A DNA stretch of 64,000 bases, taken from positions 43,389,385-43,453,384 of the forward strand of contig NC_088295.1 of assembly GCF_032854445.1 (NCBI RefSeq), written 5' to 3'. Positions 12,401-23,937 of the stretch are shown here, piece after piece. The stretch is from Liolophura sinensis (lineage: Eukaryota > Mollusca > Polyplacophora > Chitonida > Chitonidae). Every line of letters starts with the position of its first letter. The stretch's first letter is position 1. Below the pieces are notes generated by a model. It saw only the letters and a program-made list of their open reading frames with translations, searched no databases and was not told the DNA's origin. Position numbers and translations under genes: made by a program.

Positions 12401-15400
12401 GAGTTACTCTGGTCGGTTTACACGTGGTATGTGGAGAATTCGAGGCGTGTGGTCATTGTCTGCCAGTCGTCTGTCATCTAAGCTGACCACTGGCAACAGT
12501 CCAGAGTGACAACTGACCAACTTGTTTGACCAGAGGGTCGAAATTGGCTATTGTCAGTTTGTGACAAAACTGGTGTAGGCGACTATCCATTTCATCTTTT
12601 GAAGACGGAATAAAGGCGTAGAATATTCAATGAGCATTCAGTGGCATTGATTGAATTCTCGGTTGATATGGTCGCCTAGCACATTTATCTGACTGACCAC
12701 GTCTGAACACCATTACATCTCAGTGGGTTTCGTCCCAGGGTGTGTATTTCTCACATTAAATGAAAAAAAGAGAAAAAAAATGAAAAGCTTTCTCGAAAAC
12801 GCTAAATGAATACCATGGCTGTTCTAGAATATGTTGTACTTTGAGAGACCCCAGTTTTACGATTATAGAATAACACAGAGTGCTTTGTAGAAGGTAAGAT
12901 CCATGCTTGGTCATACTTGAGCGATTTAGTGTAAAAAAAATGCCGACAGAATGAGTTTTTTTGAATGACACTTTAATCGAAATTCTTAATGCCATTTTGT
13001 TCGCTTTCAGACGTATGCCTCTAGCACAACTAAGATCTATTCGCATAGGTAAACTGCTTGTAAGTTTGATTAGAGACGTCCTCATTGGCCTGTAAGAGTG
13101 TGAGATCTTTTTTACACGTGTAGTACAATGCGATCAGGATCAAATACTTTTCTTTGCATAATACCTTGTAAGATGTCAGTTATAAAGTAGGAACCAGCTC
13201 ATAGAGATAACGTATTCGCTTCGTGGTTTCATCCACACGGTCTGTATACATGCTGGTCCGTAAATTAGCATTCAGCTACACCTGTTAATATCGTATATAT
13301 AGCACTGGCCTGTGTACTGGGTACTTCATATCTTTACTTTCTGAAAATGCAGAAAGTTTCCTGAAAATATCCTAATCCGCCGATCTGCAGCCAATTTGAA
13401 TGATTGCTGAGATGTTTGATTGAAAATACGCATGTTCGCAATGACATGAAGTACCTTTTAGTTTCCTATGACGATCAGGGTGAATGCAGACGAAAGGAAG
13501 TTGTCTTTTTCCAACTTTTTCTTCCAGAATGAATACTTGGAATATATTTTAAGACATTGCATTGTTGAATTAAGATGAATAATTTTATCAACATATACCA
13601 ATAACCCTTTTTATTTCTTTGTAAACAGTTGTTAAATTCCCAAACTACCTAAAAGAGAACCGATTGGTCTCAAAAATTTTTAGTTGGTCGGACGTTCCCG
13701 TCTAAAATAGTGCTTTATTGTTTTACATAGTCATACTGTTGTTACAATTAAGATCAAAGTCCAAAGCGTATACGCTAGACCCATGGTCACCTTGACACAC
13801 TGATTCATTAACGACAATCTCTGACTAGGAGGTTTCCCGGTTTGGGTCATAATTATATATCTATATGTCAACTTCCCGCACGGAAATTGTAGGTAATCAA
13901 ACAGTTTCATTCTTTGGCGAACATTAGACCAACGTTGTTGTGATCCCGCATCCCATTCGCATGGTCTATTTACGTCTGCGCTAACATACACAGCTGGAGA
14001 CAAATATTTACATGGCACGCTTACATTTGTACATAAAATAGACATGGACAATACGCACATACTAAAGTCGATCCTGTGGGTAAACACGGCAACGGATGTT
14101 AACTGTGATTTGCGGGTATTAACGATACAAAGAAGTGTTGTTCTACCAACTACACCCTCGTTAACACATTGCTGTGTTGTCAGTGAAAACAAAGAAGTAA
14201 GTCTTGATATTCCAGGTATATTCTGAATTTGTACAAGAATATACTTTAATGCCAAATGCATGCAAAAGAGAATTATTGTTCGATTTTCGAAACCAAAGGC
14301 CTTATTTTGAGAAACCAAGATGTCTAATTTTAGTTATTGATGTCTCAGTTTACCATTAAGTTTTCGATGTCGCATTTTACCAGTGAGTTATTGATGTCAC
14401 GCTTGAAAAAGTCCTTAAACATTGTGATATTGAGTCCATGCGGCAGCCATTGACGCGCTCATGTTGTGACAGTCGATATGTTAGTGTCATTATTTTAGTG
14501 AGTCAGACACCGATAGTGTAGCTGCTATACCATCCATCTCTTGATCTCAGACTTTTGCTTGACTAATCTCAGGTTGGTGCTTGCTGAGAACGATCTTAAT
14601 TATGTTGGATCCAGTTTTGTTGTGCTTATTGCCGTGTCGGCCGATGAATTGCTGTTGAGTTGGACATTGTAATGGGCTTTCTGATCAGGCCTTACTCTGC
14701 GTGTGACCGAGTCTGACATGTCTTATACTTGTCGGGCGCCTCTAAATAATGGACGTCGGGTGATGTGAGGGCGGAACTGACAAAAACAATATTGAACCGA
14801 TTAACGGAGAGCACACGTCACAAAGTCCTCGCATGGTTTCATTTTAGTAAAATCATCAGTTGACAAACTGCAGTCCAAAATATTGGAATGCAAGCCTGAT
14901 CAATCCACTGACAAAAAGCTGAAGATGTGAGGCTGCCATTTTACTGAAAATTTAGTTCCTATTCATTGGCAGTGTGGGCACTATGTAGAAAAATATTGTT
15001 GGTTTGTTTTGTTCAGAGGAAGTTGAGGATCTCATACACTCTGCTTATTTAAACATGTATACTAATCTTGTACACATATTTGTTCACTGTTGGCGGTGTT
15101 TCATTATATCTGCATGATGATGAACATTGTGCCAGGATGAAATGATATCTGTTTCTTATGTTTTTTTTTTTGTTTAACTTATCGTCATTTAGGATGATAG
15201 TGAATATTGTCTGATATCTTAGTCACGAATTTGAAGAGTTTTCACAAAGTCCGTCCTTGTGGTTTGAGTCGCAGACACGAGGGTGTTGTACTGAGCCCTT
15301 AGTTTTACTAACTTGTTATACCGATTAACAACAATGTGCATAAACAGTATCCAGTGGCAAATCCTTCCTGTATGTGTTATCGTGGTCAGTTCACATATAC

Positions 15401-15540
15401 ATGTCGTATAGAATTTATCAGTACTCGAGAACAAAATGAAGTGATTCTTGTGACGAAGTCAATCTCTTAAGGATCATCAAGGAAGATATAATCTCCGACG
15501 TGCCCTGATATTATGAAATACAGAACAAAAGTGCGAAAAG
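9470..15540. other. Intergenic, one short tandem duplication only
   Basis: At about 10211-10275 a unit of roughly 34 bp (around TTATAACCTTGACGC) occurs twice in tandem. Two longer frames, 9704-10162 on + and 13731-14318 on -, have no recognisable domain, no ATG at the annotated start and biased hydrophobic composition, so I do not call them genes. Confidence 0.45.
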
Positions 15541-15859
15541 TCCTGCAGTCAACGTCTCAAAGGAGAGGTTGTCTGTACTTACGTCATAGAAACGCCTCTT
15601 TCCTGGTTAAGGATAGCGCCGAAAGGGCAGGGCTGGGGAGGGTCAAGGGTTAGAGGATCATTGAGCCAGATTTAATCTCTAACTGTTTACAAGGGATTTA
15701 CAGTGACACAACTTGCAACGGCCACAGCGGTTCCCCCTGGGGTCGCAGCTTGCCGTTAAGTCCCCTGTCTGAAGGGGGTCCCGGTAATTTATTCGGCGCG
15801 GCAGTGTCCCGCTATTGTTAGTAAAAATGTAAATATTTTCCAGACGACTCGGTCATTTA

Positions 15860-15964
15860 TCGCCGCTCAAGCATTGTCGTTCAGTTACCCTTCCGGCGAT
15901 ATACTCGTCCCAACGAAGCCCCTTGGAGTTTCCGGCAAACCCAGAACGAACCGGAGCGTCGATG
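15860..15964 (+). promoter_or_regulatory. Possible alternative non-coding first exon
   Basis: A GC-richer stretch ends in a strong donor-like site, CGATG|GTAAGC, with the GT at 15965. It lies 3.4 kb upstream of the coding exon at 19428 on the same strand. It may be an alternative 5' untranslated exon of that gene. No frame of note runs through it. Confidence 0.25.
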
Positions 15965-16122
15965 GTAAGCCCTCTTCTTGACTGGGATCACACCCGCAGT
16001 CGGGGGCTCGAAACTAGAGATAAGCGAGCTTGGATTACACGGCTTCTTGTTGGCTTCTCGACACTTGAGTATTTGTCTTGAGATCTTCTATAGCACTACA
16101 GGTTGTTCTCAAGTGGTGATGA

Positions 16123-16207
16123 TATAAAAGTCGAAATTCCTCTCGAAGAAGGGTTATTGCTGGACAAGCTGTTATACCTTTCAATTGCTACCGAACCACT
16201 ACAACAG
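16123..16207 (+). promoter_or_regulatory. Proposed TATA promoter and 5' untranslated exon of scaffold gene A
   Basis: TATAAAAG lies at 16123-16130. About 30 bp downstream (near 16156) TTATTGC could serve as an initiator. The sequence then runs to ACAACAG|GTAAGG, a good donor with its GT at 16208. An exon of roughly 50 nt spliced to the acceptor at 19397-19399 would give a leader with the final 28 nt supplied by the coding exon. The spacing of TATA box, start and donor is what makes this credible. It is not proven. Confidence 0.4.
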
Positions 16208-16489
16208 GTAAGGTCTGGATCTATTCCTCCTGAATCCATACAATGTTCGATAGTGCTATAGCCATCAACCTAAACACGCTGAGGATGACCGGCTTAATTT
16301 AGTCAGTTTGAACTTCTTCCTTAGACTGTGTATATTAGTTTTAAGTTTTCATGAAACTATAGCTACAGTTTACAGTACGATAAAAAATATCGGCTGCTTC
16401 AAAAACCAGATCTGCTGCAATCTTTACTGTAAACCGATGCTACGACCTAGATTGATAATATTGTTACTGTAACCCATTCAAGCTGCAAC

Positions 16490-16755
16490 GTCATGTTGCA
16501 TGATGGTTACGATATCTTTCTTGCCGGCGAATCAGTCATCAATGAATGATATACAGTAGCATGTTGCATGATGTGTACCATATGTTACGATAGTTTAATT
16601 GTTGCCAGTGGATCTGTCATCAATGGTTGATATACAATGAACGATATACAGTGGCATACTGCATCATGTGTACGATATCTTACGATATCTTTGTTGCCAG
16701 TGGGTATATCATCAAGAAATGATATACAATGGTCGAATGATATACAGCAGCCAAT
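16490..16755. repeat. Imperfect tandem repeat, about 2.5 units
   Basis: Blocks beginning TGTTGCATGATG at 16494 and 16561, and a variant at about 16656, are followed each time by a TACGATA-rich stretch, TTGCC(A/G)G and a GATATACA(G/A)T stretch. Spacing is about 67 and 95 bp because one unit carries an internal duplication. Confidence 0.7.
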
Positions 16756-18458
16756 AAGCCACGTGGGATACACTATGAGGGCACATAAGCCTAACACGCC
16801 AGAAAGAGAACTCCGGTGGAGCTTAGTGAAATAAACATTATAGTGTTTTAAACTCGTGGTATATGATACGTTATCTATATCAAGGTCGATTGTTGAACTG
16901 CAGACAGATATCGATCATTAACAGCTTGTGGGACATGCGTTATTTCAGCTAATGGTTGTCTGTAGGCAGATGACCACATTTTACCGATATAGTTAACAAT
17001 GATGATGGCAGAGGACTGTTAAGAACGCTACATTCTCTGCTTATACGATGTTTGCAGTCATCTCCAGTCGGTGGTGTTACGATAATTGTGTAGCTTTAGA
17101 GCTGCGTTGAGATTAAGTATGAAGCCAGCTACTGTTTCTGCCGACTAGCCCTTCAATGGTGTCTGTAAAATTAAGTATTTCATATTCCTTGTTCACATTA
17201 TTTTGTTGTATGATGTATTAGTCGCGGACGATTTTTTTATAGTTGTGACAAATGTAACAAATGTTTATTTGCGTATACTTGTATTTGTTTACACCTGTCT
17301 TAATTCATCAAAGCCTCAGACATTCTTTGTTGAATTGTTGAATTGTTTAACACCTACACCCATTTAGACAATTTATCTGGCCTAACTTCAATATACACTT
17401 CGTTTACAGAAAATCCACATTTTCAAATTTCATAAGAAAAAATATATATAAATAATGTCAAGTTATTAATGTCTGCTCAGGATCATTTACAAATACATAT
17501 CAAACATTGAGAAAAGATCAAACACGGCATAAGCTTTTATGATGGGTGAAAATGTATTTAGACATTCATTTTTCCAATTGTAATGAACATTTGTTTTGGT
17601 CAGATGTAATGAGAAATAGATTTTTTATATGGGCAGTTATTTCTCCACCAATTCGTGTGTTCGAGGTCGTCATGACCCGCAGAATTAAAATGTTTTCTTC
17701 GTATTGTCCACAACACACAAATCCACAGGTGGGTGGGTCTAGCATGGTGTTAATGCTTCTGACTAATAGCTAAGTAATGGCTCTCGGTGATTTCAGACTC
17801 GCCAGGTTGCTCCTATAGATCATTGTAACAATCAAAACAGGCCATTGTTCACGCTGCATTCAACATGATGCCGCCCAGTTCTTAACAAACCGTCATTGAC
17901 ATGGATATTCATCTTTGGCATACAGCTACAACTGTCTGCGGAGAATGAACCAAGCTTCGGGGTCCAAACGGGCTATGTTTGTAGACACCATTGAACAAAC
18001 CCTGCGGACAAATTCGAGCTCTTAGCGACGACTGTTCTATTGATTCCTTAAAGCCCAAGCAAAACCCGTGACATGCATTTCAAATGCTGTACACACATCC
18101 ACTGGGGCATATCAGTCTGTTTATATTTACATACGTATGTCGTATATTTCATCTTGATGAGGAATTCCGGTTTAATCGCCCGCATATATATTGGGACAAA
18201 TCTGTTACAAAAGAAAACGTTTGGGATGAAATCATCCGTGCATGCATAACAATTAACATCGTCCAAGGCTTTTCACTGAAATACATAAAAAAGGATCGCA
18301 TGAACAGTGTGACTTCTTTTGAAAGTTGCTTCCAGGTTTCCGTCTATTATGAAGAGAGTATAATATTTTACTGGTTTTCAGAATAGATTTCATAAGAGAA
18401 TTATACTCAAACGTTAATGTAATGAAAAGCACACTACTCTCATTTTGTTGTTATTGAA

Positions 18459-18499
18459 GTGAGTAATACTTCTGCAAAGCTACAGAAAGTATTACTCAC
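18459..18499. repeat. Small perfect hairpin (13-bp arms)
   Basis: GTGAGTAATACTT at 18459-18471 is exactly complementary to AAGTATTACTCAC at 18487-18499, with a 15-nt spacer. It could be the remnant of a foldback element. No function is evident. Confidence 0.7.
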
Positions 18500-19427
18500 A
18501 CTCTGCTGTTAAAATAATAGTATTAGTATTAGTATGTGTATATGTATATGTGTGCACTTATCCGAGTAGATGTCCACAACACGTCATTGTCTGCCTCAGC
18601 TAATCGAGAGCAAACACAGGTAACATGACAACCCGGAGAGTTTGACCCTAACCCGCTCATTAGGACAGGAAATACTTACTAAGCCTGTGTTCTTATTATT
18701 TCGTTTGTAAGCACTAGGTACTTATGTGGGGCTAGAAAGGAAGGGCCAGACAGGAATCCCGCTGACAGAGGGACGGGAAGGAGGGAGGGTGTCCCTTCTC
18801 CGCCCAGTCCCTCGCCCACGCCCATCGCCTTTCTTTACCTACGTCGCACACAGACTCTAATAATGCTGATATGCCTTGGGCCAGTACTTATACCGTCATC
18901 ATTATTGCTCATGATAGTCTGCTGTTATTGTATCAGGAGGGAAAGGGTATGTCAAGATTGTAAATTGCAGTTGATCTGGGGTGAAGTAAGCTTATCAAAT
19001 AATATCAAGGAATGTCTTCCTAGGAGTATGGTTAACTGGACACGTTTATCTCGAGAGGACTTGGGAGGCTTTCGTATTTTCACTGTGGCTTGATAAACTG
19101 ATTGACAATTTATCGATCATTGCCGGTCAGCCCTTGAGGGAGTGTCCAAATATTTTAAATGAGCTGGATCTTTATCAACCTCCCACAGTTGATAGACTCT
19201 AAGTATGGTGTGAAGTCCTGTTTCTACTCGTACTCCATACATTCGGAAAAGTTTAGTTTCGGAAAACCATCTTTGTATAACTTTGACGATTTGCTTGAGT
19301 CAAAGTTGAAGTCACCGACTTTCAACATAATTTCAGTGCTGCCCTTTGAAATGCTACCATCATATTATTTACATTTTGTCATTCTTTTTTATTTTTCAGA
19401 TAGGCGTAAATAGAAGAATCTGTGAAG

Positions 19428-20681
19428 ATGTTGAGGTGGTTTAAGAAGCGGTACCAGAGACCTGTGCCTGGGAAGAACGCCCCCAGCTGCAAGAAAGACG
19501 AGTACGGATTTGACGGAGAAAACTCGTCCGCATTTATTCGGAAAGTAGAGCACATCTACGAGGAAATACCGGATATTCCGTCCCCACGGGAAGCGGAATG
19601 TGTCTCTAAACTAAGCGTTAAGAACCGCGACAGAGTCAGGGTTAGGGCAAGAGTGGGCCCCGAACTTCCACCCCGCAACTCAAACCGCTTGGCCAAGCAT
19701 CGGGCCTCCTATGCCCAGTGGAGATTTCAAGCTCTGTCCAGGAAGACTTTGTCGTTGCCCGAACTGGTGGAAGCTACGACAAATAGTGCGGACCGTTCAG
19801 TTTTGTCCCAGTGTTGTGATGACTTTTTTAGTGATGCCCAAATACACCATACTGAGCATGGATCAGTGAGTCACGTTCCACACGTGACCAAACGGTGTCG
19901 TCTGCTTCCAGAAAACAATGATGGCGCGTTGGAGAACTTGGTGGCCGAATTCGACCGGAGTCTTATCACGGGCTTCCAGGATACCAAATACAGCCCTCAG
20001 GAAAGTGACAGTGGTTATGATTATTCAGGCTCGAGCTCTAACGGAAGTGACGTAAATGATTCCGGACTGTGTGGAAGTTATGAGTTTCATCTGTCCAAAG
20101 CGGAGCAACTTCGCCGAATTGAACAGGAAATACACAACCTGTCGAACCAATCCCACTGCGATATTTCCTCAACTGTCAGATCCAGGGATAGGTTGCTTAA
20201 GAAGCGTCAGAAACTGTTCGCTCAGAAATCCAGAGACCATTCACTGGGCTCGCTGTCGTCGTCTGCCTCTGTCACATCTGATTTGGACTTGGACGACGAA
20301 ACGTTAGCGTACGGAGAGAGAGCCGATTTCAGCTCATGTGAAGACTTCTCTTGTCGTAAGCCCTTGTCCAGCCATCGTAAGCAGACTTTACAAAGACAGG
20401 TAGACCAGGAGAGAGATTCTGTGAAATTCAGGCATCGCAGTCACGACAAGGCTTTGTGCAAGCAAATTATGACTGTAGAGAAGGGACGTGTTGCTACAGA
20501 AAACGTGAAAGAAAGAAAGACACCGTCAGAAACCACAACAAGACGTAGCAGTCGAGATATTATGAAATCAAAAAGTTCTGTAACAGGGGAGACAACTCCG
20601 CGTTATCAACGCCCTTCTGGCAGCAACAGACTATTGAGTGATCTTATAATGAAAAACAACGACAACTTGTTCTTTGCTTGA
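19428..20681 (+). CDS. Scaffold gene A: uncharacterised 417-residue protein, paralogue of gene B
   Basis: Uninterrupted frame of 417 codons in one exon. A 3' splice site (TTTTTCAG, ending 19399) leaves a 28-nt leader before ATG 19428. I chose this ATG over the in-frame GTG at 19422 because the protein then starts MLRWFKKRYQ, matching the start of gene B (MFRWIRNRFR). Features: basic aromatic N-terminus; HIYEEI at 42-47, whose YEEI is the classical Src-family SH2 ligand; PPR at 81-83; acidic-serine block DSGYDYS at 194-200; SKAEQLRRIEQEI, predicted helix, from 223; Ser/Arg-rich tail; LLSDLIMKN near the end. There is no signal peptide, membrane span or enzyme domain. These traits suggest a cytoplasmic, mostly disordered phosphoprotein or adaptor, perhaps at a membrane through its basic start. 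That role is inference; I do not recognise the family. It is convergent with gene B, 3.3 kb away. Confidence 0.85.
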   Translation: MLRWFKKRYQRPVPGKNAPSCKKDEYGFDGENSSAFIRKVEHIYEEIPDIPSPREAECVSKLSVKNRDRVRVRARVGPELPPRNSNRLAKHRASYAQWRFQALSRKTLSLPELVEATTNSADRSVLSQCCDDFFSDAQIHHTEHGSVSHVPHVTKRCRLLPENNDGALENLVAEFDRSLITGFQDTKYSPQESDSGYDYSGSSSNGSDVNDSGLCGSYEFHLSKAEQLRRIEQEIHNLSNQSHCDISSTVRSRDRLLKKRQKLFAQKSRDHSLGSLSSSASVTSDLDLDDETLAYGERADFSSCEDFSCRKPLSSHRKQTLQRQVDQERDSVKFRHRSHDKALCKQIMTVEKGRVATENVKERKTPSETTTRRSSRDIMKSKSSVTGETTPRYQRPSGSNRLLSDLIMKNNDNLFFA

Positions 20682-21043
20682 AACTCCACTGGGCTATGAT
20701 TATAGTGCTAAGTTTGGCTTGTGTTTGTGTCCGCCACTCAAACCTGCTGTCATTTCACATTGTAAACATGTCTATGTTGTTTGTATTTTATTTGTGCTAT
20801 GTTATTTTAACCCCAAACGAGAAATGATGGGCTGCACTAGTATGAACTGCTCAGCGTATAGGCCTACCCCATGCCGGATAATGTTAACGAGTGCATGGTC
20901 ACAGACAGTGAGGTTCATCGTTTTTTCCGTATATCATTTCATTATTTGGAATCAGTATAAAGTCTGTATTTTTGAAACAATGAAATCTGTTTCTGCATCG
21001 ACATATCTTGGCATTTTTTGGTTAGTTACAGATTTATTTAAGT
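20682..21043 (+). other. Probable 3' untranslated sequence of scaffold gene A
   Basis: This follows the TGA at 20679-20681. I see no canonical AATAAA in the next few hundred bases; an ATTAAA occurs near 21309, beyond a SINE fragment. The 3' end is therefore not fixed. Confidence 0.3.
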
Positions 21044-21110
21044 AGTTGATTGGAGTTTTCAGTCGTCCTCAAGAATATTTCACTTGTTCGACGGTGATCA
21101 GGCGGTGATC
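21044..21110 (-). mobile_element. SINE 3' tail fragment
   Basis: On the - strand it reads the family tail GTGAAATATTCTTGAG preceded by diverged CGTCG-type sequence. It is truncated, with no head. Confidence 0.55.
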
Positions 21111-21526
21111 ACTCACTGATTCGAGAATTAAGCAAGGCCATCAGATATATTTTGGATGTGACCATGAACTGTTAAGAAGCCATCCTGACAGTAATTTTTT
21201 TTTAATCACCATAACGTAAATGATAAAGATAAGTTACTAGCGCGCAATATGGACAGCTTTCTGTGCCATTTTGGAAACAGCCACGGGAATCTCGCTGGCT
21301 CGGACGATTAAAGCTCTTGGTAACTTCAACTATATCAGATCCTTGTTCTAATCCACTTCTTCCCCTCATCTCAAAAGGGTTCCCCCGGTTTCCCCCACCC
21401 ATAAATCTGACTGCCAAGTGAAAAGCTCCCGTCCAGGGAGTTCAACACCATTCAAATAAATGAACTCATCTGTAGATGTCGAACAGCTGAAAAATTACTG
21501 ATGGCGCTTGAATTCAGTTTCGGCTG

Positions 21527-21661
21527 ATTTATTGAGTATGTCGGATTCGTGTTTTACGTCGTACTTAAGAATATTTCACATATACAACGCCGTCCAACAT
21601 TATGGTGGGGGGAAACCGGAAAGAGCCCAGGGAAAACTCACGACCATCCGCAGGTTGCTTG
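21527..21661 (-). mobile_element. SINE, 5'-truncated copy
   Basis: Antisense copy containing CGGGTTTCC-like core, CACCATAATG, the GTGAAATATTCTTAAG block and the GACGTAAAACACG end. The tRNA-like head is absent. Confidence 0.8.
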
Positions 21662-22260
21662 TTTTCATATTTGAATTGATTTGAATAATTGACAGCTATA
21701 ATTTGTGGACGTCAAGGAGTTCATGTATATCATTCCGTTAAGTGATGAGCCATTAAATTACCATAACAATTATCCCGCTCCCAGTAGTTCATTACGTTAC
21801 ACTTTAGCCTTCATTTTTGTTGCATTTATAATGTAATTGGTTTTATTATATAGGAAAATGTCGCATCTAGCTCATTATTTAACAACAATGTTTCTAACGC
21901 TCACGTGTCATGTGAAAATGGATTCTACAAACTCAGTGGCTGTGTCACGAGTGTTTGCAATGTTAAAAGCCTAACTACAGTTAAATGGCAAATGACCGTG
22001 TTTCAACGATTGTGTGTGACCTGATGCCAATGATCACGCTCTTCTTTTTACTGGATTAACTCCGGTTATCAAATTATTTTCTTCATCGAAAATCGTTTAG
22101 AATAATAGCGATTTCATTACTAAACGTTGCTTGAGGGAAAGAGATTTAAATTATCTACCAATTCACAACTGAGACATGCCATGCAGTAAAAGGCTAAATA
22201 TCACACCTTAATTGGATATATTTAACTGGGGCATGCTTAATATAGATAAACCTAATATAT

Positions 22261-22400
22261 CCCCCCCCCCCCCCCCCCGCTCACCATAATGCTGGTCGCC
22301 GTCGTATAAGTGAAATATTCTTGAGTAAAAACGCCTATCAAAAAATACACCAATATATCAGTCAATTAACTAATCAATCGATCCATCAATCAAACCTAAT
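22261..22400 (+). mobile_element. C18 homopolymer followed by SINE tail fragment
   Basis: Eighteen C residues at 22261-22278 abut CACCATAATGCTGGTCGCCG and GTGAAATATTCTTGAG, then an AATCAATC-rich tail. The upstream SINE body is missing. Confidence 0.75.
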
Positions 22401-23937
22401 ATAAAGCTATTGTCACATTTATGGAGAAAAATATGGGTTTAGGACGTGAGCGATGCCACTGCTACTCTTGTAACAGACCTAGCAATGTAGCCTCCCGGTT
22501 ATGATGACAGTGACTTTGATTTATCTTGAACTCTGAAATTTATCCTCATCCTAAAACATGGCCACGGAGAGGGAATTTGTGGATTCCCTCGCTCTCACAG
22601 TTTGAGGGACTTTGGTGTCAACAAGTGGATGCCATACTTGTGCCACTAATTGTGTATATAGTCTACGTTCGTTGAGGACCACTTTTCCTCCACCAAAATG
22701 CCTACAATGTGCATATTTGAACGTTCAAACGTTCGTCTGTAGTTTTGCAGTTCGATGGTATATCCTGAGGACTCCGGCTTTCTCAACCCATAATGTAGTG
22801 ACTGCCATTATTATGTCTTGATTAAAGTGTTAAACAAAGATAAGTAAGTAAATAAATAAACAAACAAGTGCACCGAAAATGAAATGTTGCTACATAATGA
22901 GGTATTGATTTTAGTCTTAGTTGAAAGACAGTTCTGCAGAAAAGAAAATAACTCACGCTTGGTATAACTTATACGAGCACGTAACTACCATGACAACGTA
23001 ATGCTTACAACACTTAAACCACTTTCACAAACCTTCGTATGTCATAATTCGTAACTTTTTCGTAACAAATGTTGAAGCGGTTGTATAGCCATAAGGCGAC
23101 GTATTTATGAGAAAAGGTATAGAAAATCCACTTACGAAGCCTGGCGATAGTGGCCCCAAGCTGCAATGGAAGTTACATGCACGTAATTCTTAAAGATGAT
23201 TTTGTGGAACACTTCTCTTGGTAAATTAATGTAACTTATATAAGTACGACTTAGATAAGTTTTTAGTTTTGAAGGCGGGCCAAGGGTTTCGAGTCCCAGT
23301 GCGATTGGAACCTGTACGCTCAGACGTCTGTTTAGGTAACGCACAAACTGAATATTTGTCTATCAAAATAAGGATCGATCCCAACAGTTTGAACCAAAAT
23401 CAACAGAGCGTATATATATATTTCATATTTGCACCACAACGAAAGGCACCTGCCGTCTTTATTGATGTTTACCTATCAAAGGCATTAAATCAATCTAAAC
23501 TGCCTATACATTGTCAAAGAAGATTTCGATTTCAGATATACTTTGTGTATATAGAAGTGCGCTTATGACATAGGTCAAATTACCAGTTATATTGATTGGC
23601 TTATCAGTAACTGGAAGAAATTTAAATAAACGCGTAATAGCAATATCAAATTCTAGTGTAAACAGCAAATACATTTTTTTACGAAATTAGTCTGTGCTGA
23701 ATTTTGCGAAAACGAGGCGTCGTTGTTATAAATTGACGCATCCACCACCTATACAGTGAAGATCTTAAAAGCACATTCACTGAAATTGTTCTGGCGAAAA
23801 CAACAAATATCCTATACGGAGACTAGTGTATATTTACTAAACAAACAAGCCAAATGCTTTGGATAAGTGTACAGTAAAGCTATGAAGACAGCCCGACATA
23901 GAAATTAATTGGTCCAACAGATTATTTCAGCAATAGC
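22401..23937. other. Spacer between convergent genes
   Basis: No coding exon is supported. The 3' untranslated region of gene B must lie at the right end. A - strand AATAAA (TTTATT on +) occurs near 23457 and could be its polyadenylation signal, but this is a weak match in AT-rich sequence. Confidence 0.35.

Noticed and set aside
13731-14318. 195-codon frame on the - strand
   Set aside because: No domain, non-ATG start, no splice context, and composition typical of AT-rich non-coding DNA. A lineage-specific exon cannot be excluded.
18863-19093. 76-codon frame starting with a hydrophobic segment, just upstream of scaffold gene A
   Set aside because: It has an ATG and a membrane-like start, but no homology I can recognise and no stop-to-exon logic. 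It lies in the proposed 5' intron.
19422-19427. GTG as start of scaffold gene A
   Set aside because: Animal nuclear genes start at ATG; the ATG six bases later matches the start of the paralogue.
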